From Acidobacteriota bacterium (lineage in GTDB: Bacteria; Acidobacteriota; Terriglobia; Terriglobales; Acidobacteriaceae), in the NCBI GenBank assembly GCA_021778875.1, contig JAJYBT010000059.1, positions 1 to 8,586 on the forward strand: a DNA stretch of 8,586 nucleotides, given 5' to 3'. Positions 1 to 6,500 of the stretch are shown here, piece after piece. A program made the translations under genes and the position numbers. The notes beneath the pieces were generated by a model that searched no databases, was not told where the DNA came from, and saw only the letters and a program-made list of their open reading frames with translations. Numbering within the stretch: the first letter of the stretch is position 1; every line of letters starts with the position of its first letter.

Positions 1-94
1 ATCTAATCCGTCATGGAGCAGGTCATTTCAGGACGTGCTGAGGCCCGGGCCGCTAGGATAGGAACTGTGAAATTCATTCCACGAGCAAGGCGGA
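1..94. other. Leader upstream of the first gene, no gene assigned
   Basis: This short stretch lies between the window edge and the first start codon. One + frame is open from base 2 to a TAG at 59-61, giving 19 codons that could be the tail of an upstream gene, but the peptide is unrecognisable and too short to call. I see no convincing paired -35/-10 boxes. The last bases contain AAGG at 87-90, four bases before the ATG at 95, which is a plausible ribosome binding site. The promoter for the first gene may lie outside the window. Confidence 0.4.
87..90 (+). promoter_or_regulatory. Ribosome binding site of the first gene
   Basis: AAGG lies four bases before the ATG at 95. It supports this start, which also places the twin-arginine motif correctly about 15 residues from the N-terminus. 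Confidence 0.5.
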
Positions 95-1486
95 ATGCAC
101 ATCCGTAAAGTGACCGAACCAGCCAAAGGAACCCAATCTCGCCGCCAATTGCTGCGCCAGATGGCGTGTCTCTCCCTGGGACTTCCGCTCTCGCAGGCAA
201 CGGCCTTTCCGCTGGTCCACGGGGCCGGTCCCGCGGCACAGGACCCGGGCCAGCATACGCAGCCAGCTGCACCTCCTGCACCGGCTGCGCTTTCGCCCGA
301 AGACGACCAGTTTCTGAATGACCTTGAGAACGCCAATTTCCTCTTCTTCTGGGAGCAGGCGGACCCCCGCACCGGACTCGTCAAAGACCGGTGCAATGTG
401 CGCACGCCCGACACGACCCTGGTTGGAAGCATCGCCTCCACCGGCTTTGGCCTTACAGCCATCTGCATCGCGCAGAAGCGCGGCTTCATCACCTACGCCG
501 AGGCGCGCCTGCGCGTGATCTCGACACTGTCTTTCCTGTGGCACCAGCTGCCGACGCATCGCGGCTTCTACTATCACTTCGCCAACATCAACACGGGCGA
601 AAGAATCTGGGATTCGGAAGCCTCCTCCGTGGACACGGCGATCCTTTTGTGCGGCATTCTCACCTGCCGCCAGCACTTTCATGACATCGACATCACCAAG
701 CTCGCCACCGCAATTTTCGACCGCGTGGACTGGACCTGGCTCTCAGAGGACACGCGGCTGCTGGCTCAGGGGTGGACGCCCGAGCTTGGCTTTCTGCCCT
801 CCAAGTGGGACTTCTACAGCGAACTCATGATGATGTACCTCCTTGGGCTTGGCTCAGCCACGCATCCGCTGCATCCCGAGGCATGGTTTGCATGGAAGCG
901 AACAACATTTGAGTATGACGGCCTGCGCTATATAGGCTCGTTTGCGCCGCTCTTCGTGCATCAGTACTCGCAGGCGTGGTTTGACTTCCGCAATAAGCGG
1001 GATCGCTATGCGGACTACTTCCAGAACTCCGTCATCGCCACCGACGTGCATCGCCGCTTCTGCCTGGAATTGAACGAAAAGTTCCCCGACTACAGCAATG
1101 CGCTGTGGGGCATCACGGCGTCGGATTCAGCCAAAGGCTATGTCATCTGGGGCGGTCCGCCGGCCATGGGACCGATTGACGGCACCATTGTGCCTGCCGC
1201 GGCCGGCGGGTCGCTGCCTTTTCTGCCCAAGGCCACCATACGCGTTCTGCACACCATTCATGACCACTATCCCAAAGCGTGGTGCCGTTACGGCTTTGTT
1301 GATGCCTTCAACCCGCTGACCGACTGGTACGACACCGACGTCATCGGCATTGATACGGGCATCACCATGCTGATGGCCGAGAATGCGCGCACAGGCTTTG
1401 TGTGGGAAACTTTCATGAAGAATCCTGAGGCGCAGCGCGGCATGGAGAAGGCCGGCTTCAAACCCTACCGGCCTGACGCAAAATAG
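95..1486 (+). CDS. Tat-exported PF10091 'glucoamylase' family glycoside hydrolase (GH144-like, putative endo-beta-1,2-glucanase)
   Basis: The product is 463 residues, a normal length for stand-alone members of this family. The N-terminus carries a twin-arginine motif, SRRQLLR (residues 15-21), a hydrophobic stretch to about residue 35, and a likely cleavage site after QATA (residue 37). A Pro/Ala/Gln-rich linker (about 44-66) precedes the catalytic domain. The protein is therefore probably exported folded to the periplasm or outside. Family hallmarks are WDFYSELMMMYLL (about 238-250), WGITASD (338-344), DGTIVPAAAGGSLPF (362-376), GFVDAFNP (400-407), DTDVIGID (413-420) and GFVWETFM (434-441). 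Acidic residues that may be catalytic or substrate-binding include D239, E243, D344, D403, D415 and E438. PF10091 includes GH144 endo-beta-1,2-glucanases, and the cyclising domain of cyclic beta-1,2-glucan synthases (GH189) is related. With a synthase of that type two genes downstream, beta-1,2-glucan cleavage or remodelling is the best guess. The 'glucoamylase' name in databases should not be read as starch hydrolysis. Fold assignment is firm; substrate is inferred. Confidence 0.9.
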   Translation: MHIRKVTEPAKGTQSRRQLLRQMACLSLGLPLSQATAFPLVHGAGPAAQDPGQHTQPAAPPAPAALSPEDDQFLNDLENANFLFFWEQADPRTGLVKDRCNVRTPDTTLVGSIASTGFGLTAICIAQKRGFITYAEARLRVISTLSFLWHQLPTHRGFYYHFANINTGERIWDSEASSVDTAILLCGILTCRQHFHDIDITKLATAIFDRVDWTWLSEDTRLLAQGWTPELGFLPSKWDFYSELMMMYLLGLGSATHPLHPEAWFAWKRTTFEYDGLRYIGSFAPLFVHQYSQAWFDFRNKRDRYADYFQNSVIATDVHRRFCLELNEKFPDYSNALWGITASDSAKGYVIWGGPPAMGPIDGTIVPAAAGGSLPFLPKATIRVLHTIHDHYPKAWCRYGFVDAFNPLTDWYDTDVIGIDTGITMLMAENARTGFVWETFMKNPEAQRGMEKAGFKPYRPDAK

Positions 1487-1514
1487 CCGCTACGCCCGGT
1501 TTCGCCTGCGCATC

Positions 1515-1537
1515 CTGCATCGCTTCGGATGATGCAG
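1515..1537 (+). other. Hairpin downstream of the first gene
   Basis: CTGCATC (1515-1521) pairs perfectly with GATGCAG (1531-1537) across a 9-base loop, 28 bases after the first gene's stop codon. There is no T-run after it, so it is not a standard intrinsic terminator. It could be a 3' mRNA end structure or chance. Confidence 0.3.
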
Positions 1538-1550
1538 CAGTTCACTGGCG

Positions 1551-1580
1551 TTCTTGCCTGGCGCAATCAACGCATATAGT
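1551..1580 (+). promoter_or_regulatory. Weak sigma-70-like promoter candidate for the exporter-synthase pair
   Basis: TATAGT (1575-1580) resembles a -10 box and sits in the only AT-richer patch of the gap between genes 1 and 2. TTCTTG (1551-1556) is an 18-base-spaced but imperfect -35. If used, transcription would start about 120 bases before the ATG at 1713, leaving a long leader that contains a strong hairpin. The match is weak, and read-through from the first gene is equally possible. Confidence 0.25.
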
Positions 1581-1672
1581 AAGATGAGTTGCTGATTTAA
1601 CAGCACAACGAGACGCCGCAGCCAGCAAAGCGGCGCAAACGCCTTGGTTCAGGATTCCAGCGCAGCCCGTGC

Positions 1673-1699
1673 GCCGTGCCGCCGCGTCTGGCGGCCGGC
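1673..1699 (+). promoter_or_regulatory. GC-rich hairpin immediately upstream of the exporter's ribosome binding site
   Basis: GCCGCC (1678-1683) pairs with GGCGGC (1690-1695) over a 6-base loop. The stem extends as GCCG (1673-1676) with CGGC (1696-1699), with T1677 bulged, giving ten GC pairs. It ends three bases before the AAAGGA ribosome binding site. It is structurally strong on paper and could influence access to the ribosome binding site or act as a transcript end structure. In GC-rich DNA such stems also arise by chance, so the role is open. Confidence 0.4.
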
Positions 1700-1702
1700 C
1701 TC

Positions 1703-1708
1703 AAAGGA
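1703..1708 (+). promoter_or_regulatory. Ribosome binding site that decides the exporter start
   Basis: AAAGGA lies four bases before the ATG at 1713. It favours that ATG over the upstream in-frame TTG at 1644, which would add 23 residues (Arg/Ala/Pro-rich, not part of any recognised domain) and has no comparable ribosome binding site. Confidence 0.7.
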
Positions 1709-1712
1709 ACCC

Positions 1713-3584
1713 ATGTCCTCAACCACGCATGATGCGCAAGCAGCCGGCCAGCCGGAGAAGAAGCCATCCAGCGAACCGCAAGGCCAGGGAAACGCTTGGA
1801 GCGACCGCCTGCGCGCGCTCAGGAATGTTCCGCCGGTGCTCCACTTCGTTTGGGAATCGGGCCCCGCTGTTGTCTTCTGGAATATTGCGATCCGCATCGT
1901 GGTCGCCTTTCTGCCGGTTGGCATCGGCATCATCGGCCGCTTCATCATCGATGGCGTCAACCGCATCCGCCTGCACCTGCCGCTGCCCCAGCACTTCTGG
2001 TGGCTGGTGGCCGCGGAGATGGCGCTGGCCGTCGTCACCGGCATCCTGTCGCGCACAGTCGATTATTTCGACAGCCTGCTCGCCGACCGCTACACGCATC
2101 ACGTCAGCGTCGAGGTCATGCGCAAGGCCGCGGCGCTCGATGTAACGGTCTACGAAGACCCCGTCTTCTATGACCGGCTGGAGCGCGCGCGTGTGCAGGC
2201 CACAGACCGGCTTGCCATGATTCAACAGATGGGCCGCCTCATCCAGCAGTCGGTGACCGCGATCGCCTTCTCCGCCGTGCTCGTTCGCTACTCGCCATGG
2301 CTGCTGCTGCTTCTGGTTGCGGGCATCATTCCTGCGTTCCTTGGGGAGAGCCACTTCGCCTTCCTCACCTACGCCAAGAATTTCCGCCAGACTCCGCTGC
2401 GCCGCCAGATGGACTATCTGCGCCAGGTGGGCGGCAGCAAAGAGGCTGCCAAAGAGCTGAAGCTCTTTAACCTGAGCGGCTATCTGACGGATCGCTTCAG
2501 CGTTCTCTCGAAGCATATCTATGAAGAGAACGTGAGCCTCAATCGACGGCGGCTTTTCTGGGGCACGGTGCTTTCCATGCTGGGCCAGCTCGGCTACTAC
2601 GGCGCGTATGCCTACAGCATCTACCGCACCGTTCAAGGCCGCTACAGCATCGGCGACCTCACGCTGATTACAACCGCAATCATGCAGGCCATGGCCAACA
2701 TTCAGATGGCCTTCTCGACTGCATCCGGAGTTGCCGATCAGGCGCTCTTCCTCACCGATCTGCTTGCATTCTTTCAGATGAAGCCGCGCGTCGAATCCAA
2801 AGCCAATGGCCTGCGCACGCCGCGTCCCATCCAGCGGGGATTTGAATTTCGCGATGTCTCCTTTGCTTATCCCGGCACCAGCAGGCGCGTGCTCAGCAAC
2901 TTCAACTTCACGCTGCGCCCCGACGAACGCGTGGCTCTGATTGGCGAGAATGGCCAAGGGAAGACCACAATCGTCAAGCTCATCACGCGCCTCTACGACC
3001 CCACCGGGGGCCAGATCCTGCTCGACGGCGTGGATCTGCGCGAGTACGACCTGGCCGACCTGCATTCGGAAATCGGTGTCATCTTTCAGGACTTCATGCG
3101 CTATGAAATGACCGCGCGGGAAAACATCGCCGTAGGCCGCATTGAAATGCCGCACGTGGAAGAGGAAATTGTGTACGCGGCGCAAAAGAGCCTGGCGGCG
3201 GGCGTTGTGGCCAGGCTGCCGGGGGGATACGACCAGATGCTCGGCCGCCGCTTTGAAGGCGGAGTTGACCTTTCCGGCGGCGAATGGCAAAAGCTTGCGC
3301 TGGCCCGCGCCTACCTTCGCGACGCGCAATTGCTGATTCTTGATGAGCCCACCGCCGCGCTGGATGCGCGCAGCGAGATGGAGGTCTTTGCGCGCTTTGC
3401 CGAGCTGACCCACGGCAAGATGGCGCTCCTCATCTCGCATCGATTCTCCACTGTGCGCATGGCAGACCGCATTGTGGTGCTGGAGGCAGGCCGGTTGGTG
3501 GAGGAAGGCAGCCATGAGCAACTGATGGCGCTCGCCGGCCGCTACGCCGCCATGTTTGAAATGCAGGCAGCAAGTTATCGTTGA
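1713..3584 (+). CDS. ABC exporter, fused transmembrane and ATP-binding domains (half-transporter)
   Basis: From the ATG at 1713 the product is 623 residues; an in-frame TTG at 1644 is possible but lacks a good ribosome binding site. The first 40 or so residues are hydrophilic and probably cytoplasmic. The type I exporter membrane domain (about 45-345) has hydrophobic segments near 51-82, 94-116, 180-215 (two helices), 282-305 and 312-338. It also carries YEDPVFYDRLERAR, a motif common in peptide/lipid-type exporters. The ATPase domain is complete: Walker A GENGQGKT (411-418), Q-loop Q459, signature LSGGEWQ (520-526), Walker B LLILDE (540-545, catalytic E545) and H-loop H576. It should act as an inner-membrane homodimer or heterodimer. 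The next gene starts six bases after its stop, so the two are almost certainly co-transcribed. Rhizobial cyclic glucan loci pair a synthase with an ABC exporter (NdvA/ChvA), but this protein does not obviously read as NdvA: the YEDP motif and the LSGGEWQ form resemble another exporter branch. Glucan export is inferred from context; a peptide or lipid substrate remains possible. There is no peptidase C39 domain. Confidence 0.92.
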   Translation: MSSTTHDAQAAGQPEKKPSSEPQGQGNAWSDRLRALRNVPPVLHFVWESGPAVVFWNIAIRIVVAFLPVGIGIIGRFIIDGVNRIRLHLPLPQHFWWLVAAEMALAVVTGILSRTVDYFDSLLADRYTHHVSVEVMRKAAALDVTVYEDPVFYDRLERARVQATDRLAMIQQMGRLIQQSVTAIAFSAVLVRYSPWLLLLLVAGIIPAFLGESHFAFLTYAKNFRQTPLRRQMDYLRQVGGSKEAAKELKLFNLSGYLTDRFSVLSKHIYEENVSLNRRRLFWGTVLSMLGQLGYYGAYAYSIYRTVQGRYSIGDLTLITTAIMQAMANIQMAFSTASGVADQALFLTDLLAFFQMKPRVESKANGLRTPRPIQRGFEFRDVSFAYPGTSRRVLSNFNFTLRPDERVALIGENGQGKTTIVKLITRLYDPTGGQILLDGVDLREYDLADLHSEIGVIFQDFMRYEMTARENIAVGRIEMPHVEEEIVYAAQKSLAAGVVARLPGGYDQMLGRRFEGGVDLSGGEWQKLALARAYLRDAQLLILDEPTAALDARSEMEVFARFAELTHGKMALLISHRFSTVRMADRIVVLEAGRLVEEGSHEQLMALAGRYAAMFEMQAASYR

Positions 3585-3587
3585 GGA
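3583..3587 (+). promoter_or_regulatory. Ribosome binding site overlapping the exporter stop codon
   Basis: GAGGA begins within the exporter's TGA stop (3582-3584) and sits three bases before the ATG at 3591. This supports that start over the in-frame ATG at 3612, which has no such site, and suggests translational coupling of exporter and synthase. Confidence 0.65.
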
Positions 3588-3590
3588 CCA

Positions 3591-6500
3591 ATGAAAGATA
3601 AAGCTTCCGATATGGACTCGCAGCAACTTCCGGCGGCAAAGGCACGGACGCATCTTCACCAGGCGGCGCGCGCCTCTGATGCGTGGGATGTGGTGCACCG
3701 GCCTGAGACTCCGTGCCCATTTCCTGCGCGCCTGCGTACAGCGCGCCTCGCGCTGAGGCAACTGGAGAGCAGCCTTGCGCAAGTGAATGCCGGCCGCGCA
3801 ACGGAAGACGCCGCACAGGCGCTTCAGCATGCCGCCGTGCTCGATCTGCAATCCAACATCCGGCTTTTGCGCGCAGCGGTCGTCGGCGTTTCAGGGAGCG
3901 CGCGCGTAGTGGCCCGTCTTCCGCGCATCAATCTGCCGCCACGAGGCGAAGAGCCCCGCATCGCCGCAGTGGCCGCCCTGTATCTTCGCGCCGGCGAAGG
4001 CGCGTTTTCCGCAACGGCCTTCTCCGCGTTCGTTCAGGAGCTGCAAACGAATGACCCGCTCACCGTAAACGAGTTGTGGAATCTGCCCGCATTTCTTCAG
4101 TTCGCTCTGCTTGAGCTGCTGCTCGGCGAGGCCGGCGCGCTGCTCGATTCACAGGACGCCGCCGCCGCCGCACTGACGCAGGTTCACCTTCAGAGCCTTC
4201 GCTCGGTCGGCCACACGGACTGGGCCGCACTGGTTGAGCCGCTCATCGCCTTTGACGCAACCCTGCGCCAGGATCCCGCGGGCGCCTACGCATCGATGGA
4301 CTTCGAGAGCCGCGAGGCTTACTGCAGGCGCATTGCTTTCATCGCCCATCACTCCGACTGCACAGAGCGCAAGGTTGCACAAATTGCGCTTGAGCTTGCG
4401 CAGCAAAGCGCGAAGCACCCCGCCGATGAACCGCGCATGCAGCTTCGGCGCACCCATGTTGGCTACTACCTCATCGACAAGGGATTACCTCAGCTCGCGC
4501 GACGCGCCGGTTTTCATCCGCCGCTCATTGACCGCGCGCGCGCATTCATTCGCTCGCATGCTGACGATTTCTACATCACCGGAACCCAGCTTCTTACCGT
4601 TCTGTTCATCGCCGCGGTCATCTTTCCGCTTCTGCCGCACGCTTCCAATCTCACCGGATTGATTGTCGCCTTTCTTGTCCTGCTGCTTCCCGTTACGCAG
4701 GCTGCGGTCGATCTGGTCAACAACACCGTCACGGCGCTCTATGACCCCGAGCCGCTGCCGAAACTCAACTTCAGCGCGGCGATTCCCGCAGCATGCACAA
4801 CTCTGGTCACGGTTCCGTCCCTGCTGTTGAACGACGAACAGGTGCGCGATCTGGTGACAAGCCTTGAGATACGCTTTCTTGCCAACCGCGACCCGCACCT
4901 CCACTTCGCATTGCTCACCGATCTCCCGGACTCGGTGAGCAAGCCGCACGAGAACGACTCGCATCCGCTGGTCGAGCTGGCCATTCAGTTAATCGACGCG
5001 CTCAATGAAAAGTATGCGTCGCCCAGAAATGGGCATTTTCTTCTTCTCCACAGGCACCGCACCTTCAACCGGCGCCAGGGTGTATGGATGGGCTGGGAAC
5101 GTAAACGCGGAAAGCTCCTCGACTTGAACAAACTCCTCACCGGGGAATACGACGCCTTCCCCATCAAGGCAGGCAGGCTTGAGGCGCTCCATCAGGTGCG
5201 TTACATCCTCACGCTCGACTCAGACTCGCAGCTTCCTCGCGGCACTGCTGCACGGCTTATCGGCGCGATGGCCCACCCACTGAACCAGGCGGTCGTGGAT
5301 CCCAAATCGCGCACGGTCACCGCAGGCTACGGAATTCTGCAGCCGCGCGTGGGCATCACGGTCCAGTCCGTTTCGCGCTCGCGGCTTGCGTCCATCTACT
5401 CCGGCCAAACCGGCTTTGATATCTATGCCCGCGCCGTCTCCGACGCATATCAGGATCTGTTTGGCGAAGGTATCTTCACCGGCAAGGGCATTTACGAGGT
5501 CGAAACGCTTCACGCCGTGCTCAACCGCAGATTTCCGCGCAACGCATTACTGAGCCACGATCTTATTGAAGGCGCATATGCGCGTGCCGGCCTGGCCACT
5601 GACATCGAACTCATCGACGACTACCCTTCGCACTACAGCGCTTACAGCCGTCGCAAGCATCGCTGGGTGCGCGGAGACTGGCAAATCGTGCAATGGATTT
5701 TCTCGCGCGTACCGGAGGAGTCAGGCCGGCGCGTGCGGAATCCAATCTCAGACATTTCGCGCTGGAAGGTCTTTGACAATCTGCGCCGTTCGCTCGTGGA
5801 CCCTTTCCTATTCATCCTGTTTGTCGCAGGGTGGATGTGGCTGCCCGGCGGACCGCTCTACTGGACCATCGTCTCGCTGCTGCTCGTGATTTTTCCCACG
5901 CTGGTGCAACTGGGATTCGGCCTGGGCCGCGCACTTGCTGCAGACTACAAAGGCGGCGCAGGCGAAGCGCTCGCCGGCTTTGGGCGCGCGATGCTCGTTG
6001 TGCTGCTGAATCTTATCTTCCTTCCTCACCAGACGCTGCTCGCGATCGACGCCGTCGTCCGATCGCTCGTGCGGCGATTCATCACCGGCGAGCGACTGCT
6101 GGAATGGGAGACCGCGGCGCAGGCAGAAACTCAAGCAGAACGGCGCACGCCGGTTGATCGCTATCTTGCCCTCACGCCTCTTGTCGCCGTGAGCTTGGCC
6201 GGGCTGGTCTACTTCTTTGCGCGGCATCACTGGGCCATCGTGTTCGCCGCGCCCATTCTCGTGCTCTGGGGACTCGCGCTGGTTGTCACGGCATGGCTCA
6301 ACCGGCCGCCGCGCGACCCGCAAAAGCACCTTGGCGTCAGCGATACTGCCTACCTGCTCTCCCACGCGCTCCGCATCTGGCGCTACTTTCATCAGTTCGG
6401 CGCAGAGCGGCACAACTTTCTTATTCCCGACAATGTCGAAGAAGAGGGTCTGCATGAGGCGCCGCGCGTTTCGCCCACCAATGTGGGCCTGCTGCTGAAT

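Noticed and set aside
2..61. Possible C-terminal tail of an upstream + strand gene ending at a TAG
   Set aside because: Only 19 codons are visible, with no recognisable motif; other frames are as plausible.
158..172. Possible lipobox (QMAC, Cys25) in the exported hydrolase
   Set aside because: The cysteine is only eight residues after the twin arginines, with no hydrophobic core before it, so lipoprotein processing is unlikely; a cleavage site after residue 37 fits better.
1644..1712. Upstream TTG start for the ABC exporter adding 23 residues
   Set aside because: It has no good ribosome binding site, whereas the ATG at 1713 has AAAGGA at ideal spacing. The extra residues would also span the leader hairpin.
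1719..3851. A 710-codon open frame on the minus strand opposite the ABC exporter
   Set aside because: It is the antisense shadow of an intact exporter with all ATPase motifs. Its translation is rich in Arg, His, Gln and Ala with no recognisable domain, as expected for codon-biased GC-rich DNA.
4158..4173. Short GCC-repeat run in the synthase gene
   Set aside because: It encodes a short alanine run (about residues 190-194) in the helical N-terminal region and is ordinary low complexity in GC-rich coding DNA.
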